Shown here: in pieces, positions 1 to 12,724 of the stretch
Position numbering within the stretch: the first letter of the stretch is position 1
Layout of the letters: each line of letters starts with the position of its first letter
Assembly (NCBI GenBank): GCA_024305405.1
Contig: JAKNDB010000075.1
Span: forward strand, 124,001-188,000
Source: Dirofilaria immitis
Taxonomy: Eukaryota > Nematoda > Chromadorea > Rhabditida > Onchocercidae
Length of the DNA stretch: 64,000 nt
Reading direction: 5' to 3'
The notes under the pieces: model-generated
Database searches by the model: none
What the model saw: only the letters and a program-made list of their open reading frames with translations
Told to the model about the DNA's origin: nothing
Program-made: the position numbers and the translations under genes

Positions 1-1314
1 GTATCAATGACTTGAAGTTTCTATTAAAAATATATAAATTTGTCAATTTAATTTTTTCTATTATTTAAATGATAAAAGAAAGGGATTTATTTTATATATA
101 CTGAAATTAATTAATACTTTATCATCCTTTTCATACTATCAATAAATAATAAAAATTTGGTGCTCAGGTGCAATATAAGGTAATTTTTTCTTTTTTAGTT
201 ACCAAATTATCTAATTTTAATATAATTGAAATTTTAGAATAGAAATTTATTCGTTTTATAAATTATTGCATATAGTTAAGAATTAATTAGCTTCTTGATG
301 ATTAGGTACGATATATATTTTATTTCATATTCAAATTATCTAATCCGATATAATGAGAACATAATTTTGAGAATTAGATTAAAATTCGTGTATATAATTA
401 AAGATTAATACAATTACTGCTGGCTTTTACTTACTTAATTAATTAATTATCATTACAGATATTTGAATAATGTGCTGAAAGTTTTAAGTATTAAAAATAT
501 TTTTTCAAAAATTAATAATTATTTCAATTTTAATTTTCGTTGATTAAATTAGAATTGATAGATGTATATAGCTTTAAAATAATTTCTCAAAATTAAAAAA
601 TGTTCTTAATCAATTCAAGTATTTCATTATCAATTAGTAATCAAATTATTTTTGAAATCTTTCTTCGTCTTAAACTTTTCCTTAATACTTAATTTGAATG
701 AATCAAAATAAGAGGAATTGAAATGATATTGAAAGAAATGAAAAATATACTCTATCATTGATAATAGCATTATCTCAATTCAACTTATATAAACTTTAAA
801 TTTTGTATTTAAAATTAATCTGTGATCTTGAAAACTACTTAAAATATTTCTACAAAGATCAGAAATTGATTTTCTAAATTAATTTATAATTTAAATAAGA
901 TTTATTCCAAAATTCTGAAATATTTGAGAGAATTTGATTATGCCAAAATCCTACAACTTTCGTTAGACAAAAAAACTTTTACTTAATTGATAATTCAAAT
1001 TATCCTTTGATCTTTGATATGATGAAATTTTGGCAAATTTTAAAATGCTTAAATTTATTCGACCGAAAACTGCAAATTTGTTTATTATTTTCGATTCATT
1101 CATTCTGTAAAATATTTAAAAGGAATGTTGATATGATTGCTTATCATTAAATGATAATATGATTGCTATCATTATTATTATTTTTTTTTTGTTTTTTCAA
1201 AATGCCTTCCACTATGAATTTTTTTAATTTTATTTTTGTTTTTCTTTCATTCATTTTCCCTAAATTTTAAACGAGAAAAATTGGGAAAAATGTCAGATTT
1301 CATCAACGTATCAT

Positions 1315-1361
1315 AAATGTTCGTAAAATTAATTAACAATTAATTAATTTTACGAACATTT
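1315..1361. repeat. Perfect 22-bp inverted repeat (hairpin)
   Basis: The left arm at 1315-1336 and the right arm at 1340-1361 are exact reverse complements, separated by only three bases (CAA). The outer part of the arm reads AAATGTTCGTAAAATT, so it is not only a simple A/T palindrome. Cruciform DNA or a short hairpin RNA is possible; no function can be assigned. Confidence 0.85.
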
Positions 1362-2574
1362 CGATTTTTTTCTTTAATTCAAATTATAAAATTAAATTGT
1401 TTTCTTTTTTTTTAAAACAAAAAATTGGCAAAACGAATGTTTAGCTAATAGAATATATCCTTTAAAAATAGTTCTCTAAAAAAATAAGACTAATATTTTA
1501 ATTTAAATCAATTATCGAATGTTATGATCGTAAAAAAATTTTAAATTTCCCACATTATACTTTATCATTTTCGAATTTTAATTTATAATCTTATAGTAAT
1601 ATTTATCATTTTTATTTAATCAGTTACAATAATGTGAAATTTAATTTAATTCTTATTTAACAATTGCCAAATCATTTGCCTTCCATAACGCTATTTTATT
1701 ATTTTTGAGTTCAAATCATTGAAATAAAACTTCTTTTCTCATCATCATTATTATCGAAATCTTTATCGTCATCGAAATTCCATCTTTATCCTAATATCTT
1801 ATCTATCATCTTATTCTAAACAGAATTTAATTTCTTGACGAATAAGAAATCGTCATACAAAAATATGTAATGATTGTGCATAATATTATGATACTTATCG
1901 CTCGGTAATTTAGGCTATTTAGAATTGAAATTTTACAGTGCTATTCTTATCAGCGTATTTTATCACATGAAAGATTTGTGAAATTTCAAATCCATCACTT
2001 ATCTTATCATTAAATTTATTAATACTTTTAAATTATGACTTCTTTGATATTTGCAAATAAAATATCATCGTGCATGATATGATTAACATTCTAGTCTAAT
2101 AACAATTAATTAAGTTTTTTATTGATAGAAAAAAATCAATTACAATTAAGATAATACATTTCCTTAAAATAATTATGTTTTATGAATAAGCAATGAACAA
2201 TTCATTGAAAGAAGTAAATTGAATTTAATAATTATATTTGCAATAATAAATTTAAGGCTATTATAAGATATTGAAAAATAAAAAAAAATTGCCAATCTTT
2301 TTTTTAATTTAATAGGCTCATTTAAATTTAATAGAAGCCTATTAAACTGTCCTATTATTCTTTAATTTCTTTTTTATTGAAATTAAAATTGACAATTGAA
2401 AAATAAATAAATAAAAAGAAAACGATAAATGAATTTCAATTGTTGACCTTATATTTTTCGCTTTATAAAGTAAAATGTCATAAAATATATTAAATTAATA
2501 TTATAATTATTTAAGTAATAATATCTAATACTTCTATTATTAAATTAATTAAAACATTGCTTTATGAATAAGCA

Positions 2575-2619
<45 letters not shown>

Positions 2620-2627
2620 TATTATTT
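2575..2627. repeat. (ATT)n microsatellite
   Basis: A run of about 14 ATT/TTA triplets ends in a short interrupted tail. Confidence 0.9.
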
Positions 2628-2764
2628 AATAAAATTTTATGTATATTTTATGGGTATTACAAATATTATTTATTAATTAAATTTTTTCCTTTTTTTTTTC
2701 GAAGAATTTTCCTTTTAAAATTTATTAATTAGTCCAAAAAATTGATTGTATAATTAATCGTCAA

Positions 2765-2800
2765 CACGTACGTGAACGTGTATATATTTTTATACACGTT
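2765..2800. promoter_or_regulatory. CACGTACGTG palindrome followed by 10-bp hairpin
   Basis: CACGTACGTG at 2765-2774 is a perfect 10-base palindrome of the kind bound by some bHLH or bZIP dimers. It is followed at once by AACGTGTATA (2775-2784) and its exact reverse complement TATACACGTT (2791-2800). No gene is close by, so calling it a regulatory site is speculative. Confidence 0.3.
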
Positions 2801-3333
2801 TACATGTTACCTCCATATAATTCATAAAGCATGTACGATTCATACTTTTTCAAAATTAAAATTTAAAATTTTGGTTAATTATTTTTTTAAAAAAAAAATA
2901 TCATCGTTAAGAAAATCTCAATTTAGTACAGTATTATTAATAGGAAACAATATAATTTAAATTATAGCAAATTATAGTTGAAATTTCCTGAAGGTCATTC
3001 TTCTAGGAAGATCATAAAATCAAATGACCTTTTATTTTATTTTCATTTTGTCTCTCAAAAAAATATGGTAGAAATAGTTGCATATTAAAATATTTAATAT
3101 TTTTTAAATAAATATGAAAAGAATTACTATCCCGAAATATACCGTAATTATGATCCAGAAATCTACCGTATGATTTGAAAATTTTTTATTTTTGAATTTG
3201 TAAAATTGAAAATAGGTGAAAATGATATAAGCAATAATATATCTAAGATATTTTAATTTATTATTATATTAATAATAATTTCTATTTCTATTTGTTATTC
3301 AAACTTAGCTTTAAATTATAATAGTAGCAATTA

Positions 3334-3417
3334 AATAATAATAATAATAATAATAATAATGATAATAATAATAATAATGATAATAATAATAGTAATAATA
3401 ATAATAATGATAATAAA
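3334..3417. repeat. (AAT)n microsatellite, interrupted
   Basis: AAT triplets with occasional GAT or AGT variants. Confidence 0.9.
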
Positions 3418-3819
3418 CAATGACAAAAATTATTATTTAAACTAAAATTGTTTGATTGTTCTTTTCATTTTAAATTTTTTTTTAATTCCATTACAATATA
3501 TTAATTTTTTGCTATAAAAAATTAAACATTTCCATTATTCTCTTTATAACGATAAATAGTTGAATAATATATTTTATTATTTAAAATTTCATCTTAGAAA
3601 CGAAAATTTCAATGATTATCTTTTATTATCTTTTGAATTATCATATAATTGATATTAAATGGATTAAACTGGAAATGATATAATTATGATATTTTCAATT
3701 ATTTATTTATTATTTAATCAATTTCTTATAAATTCATTTTCAATAATAATTTAAAATATAATTTACATCGATATTTTATTGATTAATTATTTAATTATTA
3801 AATTTAATACATCGATCAA

Positions 3820-3841
3820 TAATATATATATATATATATAA
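3820..3841. repeat. (TA)n microsatellite
   Basis: An uninterrupted alternating TA run of about 20 bases. Confidence 0.9.
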
Positions 3842-4094
3842 ATGAGAAGAATAGAATAATATAATATATGAAAATTACAAATTTATTGTCTAATAATAAT
3901 ATTAAAATATTTTCATACCTATTTTTAATTACAATATATTTACTACCAAAGAATTATTATCGAAAAGATTTTTAAAAATAGTAATTAACTCATATAATTT
4001 ACATCTATGTCATACATATTTCCTACTATTATTCATTATATTTTCATCGTGTTATTCGACCTAATTTAATTTTTAGAAAAATTCAACAGTATTG

Positions 4095-4131
4095 TACATA
4101 CATACACATACACATACATACACATACATAC

Positions 4132-4164
<33 letters not shown>

Positions 4165-4167
4165 TAT
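4095..4167. repeat. CATA/CA compound microsatellite
   Basis: Alternating CATA and CACATA words over about 70 bases. Confidence 0.9.
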
Positions 4168-4607
4168 TCATCAATGTTGCTTCCTTTCCTCCCTTCATTA
4201 ATAATAATTATAAAATTTTTAGTAATTAATTATAAAATTTAAATATATTTAATATCAAATAAATTAATTTAAATAATTTTTTTCTTTCTAATATATATAA
4301 ATGGATAGGAAAGAAAGTAAAAAATTAATTTTAATATTTTATAATATTATTATATTATTTTGAATAATAGAAATGAAATAATAAATGTAAAATATGAAAT
4401 GATAAATATTTATATTAAAATGAAATAGAATATAAATCAAAAATATATATTAAAATTTAAAATGCTTCATAATTCATTTTTTCTCAAATACGAAAATATT
4501 ATATTTTAAATTTGAAATTTCTTTTTCGATTATTTGAATAAATTAGAATGTAAATCAGAATATTACTTCACTTATTTTATAAATCGGAATGATATGCTAT
4601 TAATAAT

Positions 4608-4798
4608 GATAACTCTGTTATGATTAGATCGATATGTTATACTATTATTAATAACTCTATTCTGATTAGATTGATATGATATGCTATTCTTGATAATTCT
4701 ATTATGATTAGATTGATATGATGTACTACTATTGATAACTCTATTATGATTAGATCGATTCGTTATACTATTATTGATAACTCTATTCTGATTAGATC
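4608..4798. repeat. Tandem repeat, 42-43 bp unit, about 4.5 copies
   Basis: Units begin near 4608, 4650, 4692, 4734 and 4776. Each contains GATAACTCTATTATGATTAG followed by a GATATG/GATTCG variable part and an ACTATTATT spacer. Copies differ at a few positions, so the array has diverged somewhat. Confidence 0.85.
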
Positions 4799-5504
4799 AT
4801 TTATGAAAATGAAATAAAGTAAACAAATTGTAATTAAATAAGAAATAGATTTTCATTTCAATAAAAAATTGAAAAAAAAAAGTAAAAACGATATCTAACT
4901 AACCATTAAGTAATGAGATCTTGACTGGTTGATTAAAATGTCCATCATTATTGTTGATAATATTAGTGTTATCAGCTATCAGTTCAGCAAATACTGCTGT
5001 GAAATCAATTAATCGTAAGAGAAATGGATAGAAAATTTTAGAATGCATCGAAAATTTTCGATGTATTTTCAATTATCCATCAATTCATTTTCTAAATAAA
5101 ACAATACAGATAATTTGAATATAAATAATTAAGTACTGAAGAATTAAATCATTGAAATATAAAAGGAATTAAATAAGAAATTAAAATGAATCATTTAAAT
5201 ATATCAATCAAAATAAAATGATATAAAAAGATTATTTCATAAATAAAATAAAACAAAATATTTACAATTTTTAATTAATTATCTAATTATATTGATTATC
5301 ATTTATCTATATCACCATTACATATTGTTATCTATTTATTTATGAAAAAATTGATATATTTAAATAATTCATTTTTTGAAATTATGTCAGAAATCGAATT
5401 CAATTATTTATTTCAAACTTAAATATCTTTACTATGTATAATCACTGTTATCATTTCCTATTACTAATATTATCATTTGCTAATTCGTCATATATTTTAT
5501 TCGG

Positions 5505-5705
5505 ATATCTATCATTAGCGAAGTTTCGTGTAAACGATTTGATGGGGCCAATTCCGATTTTTTTTTTTAATAGAAGTGTTAAGCCAAGAAGAAGCTAGGC
5601 TTGTTTTGTTTCCTTCCTTTTAATCCTATTTTTAGTTAAATTAATTAGATTCAGAAACTCTGCAGCAGGTATCCAGAATCCGGAATGTCTTTCAATTTCC
5701 AATTA
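5505..5705. other. Less AT-rich island in the desert
   Basis: About 200 bases with clearly more G and C than the surroundings, including GATGGGGCCAATTCCG, AAGCTAGGCTTG and CTCTGCAGCAGGTATCCAG. No coherent coding frame is seen. It could be a conserved regulatory element or a decayed exon or transposon. Confidence 0.35.
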
Positions 5706-6429
5706 ACAGATCAAATCATCTCTTCAACTTATTTATATCATTACTCCTCCAAAATATAATGATTATCAGATAGGTCGAGATTTTGCAAAGATTTCTTTTG
5801 GTATGCTAATCATATTATCAGTTATATAATAACTTGATTTAATATACAAAATTTATATTAAGTAAAAGAAAAGGAAAAATAAAATGAAATGTTATTTGTT
5901 TGCTGTTGCAATAAGATCATACTTATTGCTCAAGTAGTTATTGTTCAAGCAATTTAGCAGTAATATGAACAATAGTTATTGTTCGATAATCATTGTTGAA
6001 ATATTATATGATTTCTATAATAATATAATTAATGCTTATTGTCTCTTTTCAATTTTTCAACAAATAAATAGCGAAAAGAAGCGATAATAATTGTCTGAAA
6101 TGATATTATTGATATTTGATATGATATTTGATAATAATTTGTTAGTTTGAAGTTGAAGCAGAAAAAGAAATGATAACGAAAGAGTTAAGTATGTTTGATT
6201 ATGCCTTTTAAAATTCTTTTATTGTTCATACAAACAAACCTATATTTGATTTGTAATACAATAAACTATAAAAGGAAATATGATAGAGAAGATCAAATAA
6301 AAATCAGTTATTCTTTCTCGACCGAAAAAATCTAATCGATAATCCGAAAGTTCTGATCAATTAACAGCGAGAATTGTATGAAATTCAAATCTCATTTAAA
6401 TACATTTTATTATGACAAAAATTTAATAT

Positions 6430-6544
6430 TTTATTATTATTATTGTTACTATTATTATTATTGTCATTACTACTATTATTATTATTGTTATTGCTATTAT
6501 TACTATCATATTATTATTATTATTATTATTATTGTTATTGTTAC

Positions 6545-6572
<28 letters not shown>
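6430..6572. repeat. (TTA)n microsatellite with TTG/TCA variants
   Basis: About 140 bases of T-T-A/A-T-T triplets interrupted by TTG, TCA and CTA. The tyrosine- and leucine-only reading frames here are products of the repeat. Confidence 0.9.
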
Positions 6573-6575
<3 letters not shown>

Positions 6576-7740
6576 TATTGATTAAGGAAAAATTGTTCGA
6601 AAGTTATTTTAACGATGAAGAAATTCATTTAAAATTGTTACATATTCAGATAGGGAAGAAAGAAAATGAAACATTTCTAATATAAATTCTTATTTTCAAT
6701 TTTTAAGTATAAATTGATAATTAATTCATTATTTCTTCAATGGTTAAATATTTTCAGTCGATAACTAATAATTAATTTTTCAATGATTAAATATTCGAAA
6801 AGTTTCAAAAAATTTTTTATCATATATCTTATCAATTCTTTCATTTAATTAATTATCAAATTTAATTATAATATAAATTAAATTTTCATTTTAATATTTA
6901 ATAAATTTGATGCAATCATTTTAATGAAAACTAATTTATTATGCAAAATTAATTAATTAAATTTCAAGCATTCGTTCTCTCGAAAATGCTAAAATTCAAA
7001 TGAATTATTGCAATGAATATTTCGATAAATGAATGCATCATTTTGCTTCTTAACCTTTAACCTCTTACTTAATTGGAAATTAAATTAAATTTCTTAACAA
7101 ATTTCATTTTATTAAATTGAAATTATTATCAAATTTTCAACTTTAATTCATTATATTTATATTTTTAGAAAAAAATTTATATGAAAAAGAAAAAGAATTT
7201 TAAAATAACTAATTGGCTAAATAACTTCAAAAGAAATATAAATATAAGGAATTAAAACTGTTGAGAATACTGATATATTATAAGTCCAAGATTATTATCA
7301 CTATGCTTATCATTTCTTTATCAACGTTTCAATAGTTCATAACTAAGCTTAGTACAATTTCAAAAAGAAACGAAATAGTGATATCGATAATAAAATTATC
7401 ATATAATTAATCACTTCTTGATAACAATAAAATCTTTTTGATAATAAAAATAACAACAAAAAGATGATCATTAAAATCAAAAGAATACAGAATAACATCA
7501 GTACTAATGGATTATAACTTCAAATCCTTAATAACTATATTTATGATATATCAATAACTGATAATTAATACTTAATATTCTTATCATGTTATCATCATTT
7601 ATCATACTATTCTATTGTTTGTTTAAGATAGCCAACAATCGGTTATTATTTAGTATCTCATAAAAAGCGGAATAAATGAAAGATAAAACTAAAGAGAAAG
7701 ATGAGGAAAGAGGTAATAATAATATATGAAGAAGAAGTAG

Positions 7741-7915
7741 TTGTAAGGGTGGAGCGATCATCGCATTATCTGTCGTTTGAGGTTGTCGCAAAGAGGCGGG
7801 ATATGCGAATCCTCATGATCTACCGATAAAGCGACACAGAGGTAACAGAGTGCGATCAAAATGTTCGACAGCCTGTCTCGATAATGTGATAGTTTTGTGT
7901 GAGAGAATGAAAAAC
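7741..7915. ncRNA. Candidate structured RNA or conserved element
   Basis: A compact island of normal base composition inside AT-rich desert. It contains nested complementary segments: 7761-7770 with 7880-7889 (10 pairs, one G-U), stacked directly on 7771-7775 with 7866-7870. Inside these, 7784-7789 pairs with 7831-7836, and 7798-7802 pairs with 7809-7813 around a six-base loop. The nesting fits a single folded transcript of about 130 bases. I do not recognise a known RNA family. A frame of about 24 codons is open on the plus strand up to a stop near 7829, so a decayed or isolated exon is the alternative. Confidence 0.35.
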
Positions 7916-8017
7916 TGTCAACTTTACATTACATTACTCTTACATTCATCAAACTATTTCAAAATTTGTTTAAAATCGCTCCTTCATTATCTCATTTTAT
8001 TATACTAATAATACATA

Positions 8018-8522
8018 TTATGATTAAGCATGATAAAGAGATAAAGAGATAAAGTGATAAAATGATAAAATAAAATAGTTATGATTAGCAAGATAAGAAT
8101 AATGATTAAGCATGATAAAGAGATAAAGAGATAAAGAGATAAAGTGATAAAATGATAAAATAAAATAGTTATGATTAGCAAGATAAGAATAATGATTAAG
8201 CATGATAAAGAGATAAAGATGATAAAATGATAAAATAAAATAGTTATGATTAGCAAGATAAGAATAATGATTAAGCATGATAAAGAGATAAAGTGATAAA
8301 ATGATAAAATAAAATAGTTATGATTAGCAAGATAAGAATAATGATTAAGCATGATAAAGAGATAAAGAGATAAAGTGATAAAATGATAAAATAAAATAGT
8401 TATGATTAGCAAGATAAGAATAATGATTGAGCATGATAAAGAGATAAAGTGATAAAATGATAAAATAAAATAGTTATGATTAGCAAGATAAGAATAATGA
8501 TTAAGCATGATAAAGAGATAAA
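8018..8522. repeat. GATA-motif minisatellite, 74-90 bp unit, about 6.5 copies
   Basis: Each unit contains AGTTATGATTAGCAAGATAA, then AATGATTAAGCATGATAA, one to three AGAGATAA steps, and two (A)TGATAAAAT steps. Unit length varies because the inner AGATAAAG step is present once, twice or three times. By hand count about 36 GATAA cores lie in 505 bases, all in the same orientation. Single decayed copies of the TATGATTAGCA segment continue to about 8825. The long minus-strand open frame across the array (8005-8508) is periodic and is not a gene. Confidence 0.9.
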
Positions 8523-10279
8523 TATATCATAAATTAATTGTTAAGTGATAAGAAATGATAAGATAAGAATTATAAAACAATCATGATTAGCAAGACAAGT
8601 ACAAGACAGTCAACTATTAATTGATAAAGCAATTGTGTAGATAGCAAAAAATAATGGGATAAGTGAAGAATTATTATTAGAATCAGAAATGCTTATGATT
8701 AGCAGCATAATTATAAGAAAATCAGCTAGCTGTTAAATGATAAAAAAGAAAATGATAAGACAACTAGATTATATGAATAAAAAATGATAAGATTGTTAAA
8801 TCAGAAAAGGTTTATGATTAAGTCATTGAAAAGATTGAAATATTTTAAAATAATCGAAAAATTATGAACACAAAAGCTTTCTTAAGAAATTTAAAAATAA
8901 GAATTGAATATTGGAAATCAAATAAATTCTTGACTGTTTCAATTTTCCGATAATTTATAAAGGAGTAATTTAAAATATATTATTATTAACGATAGGATAA
9001 ATAATGCAATTTACTGAAATTATTCCAACGGCCAAGAATATTATAAGTAATTTAGTTATTTATCGGATAATTTGGAACAATTCAGGAAAGCTATAAAAAG
9101 ATTTAACTTTAATATTTAATATTTCTATTTTTAAATTCATGAATATTTTGAATTATTGATAATTTAGTATAAATCTATCTGAACAAATTAGGTTGTTGAA
9201 AATAAACGGATTTAGAAACCGGTATGTAAGCATAAATTAAAGTTTTAAACAATAGAATAATCCATTCGGTCTATTTTTCAATGACATATTTATCATTTAT
9301 CAATTAACCGAAAAATAATAGAACAATAATTGATCCAATCATTAATAAATTCTATTTCAAATTATTTCTATTTACTATAATACCTGTATAATCAATTATC
9401 TATCTATCTTATGTCTATTTTATAGTTATTATTTTGTAAGAAAAATAATTTCTTTTTTTTAAATTTTTATTTGAAATGAAAATTCGATGAAAAAATAAAA
9501 TGAAAATTTATAAAATATTTGCTTCCTATTTACAATAAATTATTGTCATTCCAATGTAAATAATAATTATTATGCTATTATAAATTTTAAAATTTCTCTA
9601 AAATTTGATCAATTGATATTCTTATCATATTCTCATCACTTTTCCGTGATCTTATCATTGATTAAAATTTTTACTTATTCTAGAAATTTATTTATTTATT
9701 TGAAAAAATATAAATTTAAATTATTACTCTCTTATAATAAAAACTTTTTTTACTTTTCAAAATTTTTTTCTTCATTTAATTTTTTTATAATAAAGCGAAT
9801 GATCATTAAACGATTTGATAATCAATAAATGATATGAAATGATAAAAACAATGACATTTTGTTTTATATTTCGCATTTTATCAATAATTGATAAAATAAA
9901 ATTATCGGAGTTTGATTAACATTTCAAAATAAATTTTTCAAATAAATTTATATTATATTTTTAGCATTTTCATTTCTATCCTATCATAAACCAATTTTAT
10001 TTTAATTTCAAATACTATGCAATTAATTGGATGATATAAATAGTTTTCTAACATTTTTCAGACTATTTTGTTAAATATAAATTAATTTAAATTATTATTA
10101 AATGTTTTAGAAATGAATAAATAAAAAAACAAAGTAAGTAAGAAATGGAATTGATTACTAAAATTTTTTAATTACTTAATTTTTCGATAACTTAAAAATC
10201 AAAAAATTTTAAAAATACTGCTAATGATAATAATATGATCAATTTGATTTGTTGATAAATATTCAATTAAAATTAGTAA

Positions 10280-10470
10280 CCTGAAATGACATGATCAAAA
10301 CGGATACGTGATATGATTTAATGATTATAATATGAAATGAAGTGATCAAATATTCGAAATTAAAATATATTAAAATCCAGTTGAATTTCAATATGCTAAT
10401 GAAACAAACAAAATCTGTTAATTTCATACCTGAAATGATATGATCAAAATGAATATGTGATATGATTTAA
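10280..10470. repeat. 42-bp direct repeat, two copies
   Basis: 10280-10321 and 10429-10470 share CCTGAAATGAYATGATCAAA and then GATAYGTGATATGATTTAA with few differences. They are separated by about 107 bases of TGAAATGA-rich sequence. Confidence 0.75.
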
Positions 10471-12501
10471 CGTCGATAATAATGAAGATGCTATATGAAG
10501 ATGAAATGATATATTCGAAATAATTTTGAAGTTTTTCGAAATTTTCATCGTTTATTTTTGATCAGAGAAATCAACGAGCCAAAAGAGTTTGATATATTTG
10601 AAATGAAATTTAAGGTAATGTAAACAATTCGAATAAAACGAAAAATATTTTATATTTCATCAAAAAACAAAACAAAACAAAAGTTATAGTACGTACTAGT
10701 TTACCTTTACATAAAAAAAAAAAAGTCAAACTATTAGAAATTTTTCCTTTTATTTAAACAAAATTTTAAAAAAAGAAAATAAAACTTTCACATTGATAAA
10801 AACAATCTATGATTGTTAGAAAATTAAAAGTTTATTAGCATTTAAAAAATGAAATATCAAAAATTATAATTAAATTTTTTCTTTTTGGTATTACATATAC
10901 ATTCATATGAACAATTTTCATTTGTTATCATAACATTTCATTTATGATGATTTGTAAGAAATAAAAATGTTAATTAATGATAATTTTAAATAGATCAATG
11001 ATTATATCATGAATGATCATATGCTAAATCGAGAATTACTATGATTTCGTGATCAAACTGAATTTTCCCACTGCTTTTCTTTTTTCTGGAAAAGCAATAT
11101 TTGTCATCCTTGTTATTTGAACTTTTTCATTATTTACCATGTGATTTTAAGTTAAGAAGATTTTGAATTAGACTTTGATTTAAAACAATAGTATTATGTG
11201 ATACAATGATTTGTAATCGAAATTGAACTTTGACATTTAAAAATTAAAAATGAAAAAAAAGTTAAGATTAGATATTAACAGAATTATTAATTTTATTAAG
11301 AATTATTTGCTTAATAATTATAAAATATTATCATTTATTTATTGAGTAAATATAAATGAACTAATCATATTTTATTATTATTATTTCATTTAAAGATTAT
11401 TAACAATAAAATTGCAAAATTTTTCAAAATATTCACACATTAATTGTTAAATAATAATAATAATAATTGATTGTTTACGATAAATGTAAATATTTACCAA
11501 TTGTAAATAAATTGTTCAAAATGATGAATAGATGTTAAGTTGGATGGATAAAGAAGATGAAGGTAATAAATAATATTTTAGAATTGATGTTTAGTTAATA
11601 GAAATGATAAAATAGAAGTTAAAGATGAAGATGGAAGTAAATATATTTGAGGGCCAAATAAGGTCACTGAATTGGAAGAAATATTAATTTGAAAAGGATT
11701 GAGATCAGAATGACCCTCAAAATTATTATCATTTTATGGATAATGCATGCACTTAACTATACATACCATACTTTTATTAATAACGAAATTTTTGAGGAAA
11801 TGATAAAATGGACGATCGGCGAAAAAAAAAAGCGAAAGGAAAGGGAAAGAGAAAATGAATGATAATGTGTTATCATTTTGAAATTATTTTAATCAGTTCA
11901 TTATATTTTGCTGTCTTGTCAACTAATAATAGTGATAAGATTTCATAAATAACAAGATATCAAATAATCGTTGTAAAATTTGAATAATTTGTTTAAAATG
12001 CTTTTAATCATTTGTTTGAGTGAAATAATAAAATAATATATTTAACTATAAAATTACGAAATGATAAAAGCTATCATCTATCAAATTTTATTTTCTGGCA
12101 AAATGATAAATATATATAAAATTATAGAGATGATAGTAACACAAATGATAACTATGATATAAAGATAATGATAAAAATAACAAGAAATTGATTGGATTCA
12201 AACGTTACATGCAAGTAAGCGATCATTCATTTATTCAAAAATTATCTTTTTACTAATCACAAATAAAAGATTGATAAAAAACTTAAATGAATTATTATTT
12301 TATTATCATCTCTCAGATAACTGCTGACTATTGCTTAACATAAAATTGCGCAATGTATTTTTATATTATTTTCTTATCTGATGCGATTGATAATAATATA
12401 TATTCCAGGCGTTAATTTGATATCAATTAATTGACAAATAAAAGAAAATCAACTTTTTTGAAATTTTGAATAATTGTTGCAGCATTATTGAATAGTTATA
12501 C

Positions 12502-12579
12502 TAGTTATTCGATTATTATATTCTAAGGAAAATAGATTACTTTTATTAGTTATTCGATTATTATATTCTAAGGAAAATA
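12502..12579. repeat. 33-bp exact direct repeat
   Basis: 12502-12534 and 12547-12579 carry the same 33 bases, starting TAGTTATTCGATTATTATAT. They are separated by 12 bases, an apparent recent local duplication. Confidence 0.85.
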
Positions 12580-12724
12580 AATGAAGAGTTAAAAAAAAAA
12601 AGATGTAAATGAATTAAATAAATTTACTTCATTTTTATACACATTGATGAACCAGTTCTTTCGAAAGTCATTTTAAAAATAAACTAAAAATTTAAAATTT
12701 GTAAAGTGAAATTTTACATTATTT

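Noticed and set aside
6378..6685. Tyrosine/leucine-rich open frames
   Set aside because: They are produced by the (TTA)n microsatellite.
7741..7915. Bacterial endosymbiont (Wolbachia-type) insertion
   Set aside because: The block is too short, has no bacterial-like open frame, and matches no rRNA, tRNA or gene that I recognise.
8005..8508. 167-residue open frame on the minus strand
   Set aside because: It is a translation of the GATA minisatellite; residues repeat with the DNA unit and there is no start, splice or family signal.
8018..8522. CRISPR array
   Set aside because: The repeats are directly tandem without unique spacers, and the host is a eukaryote.
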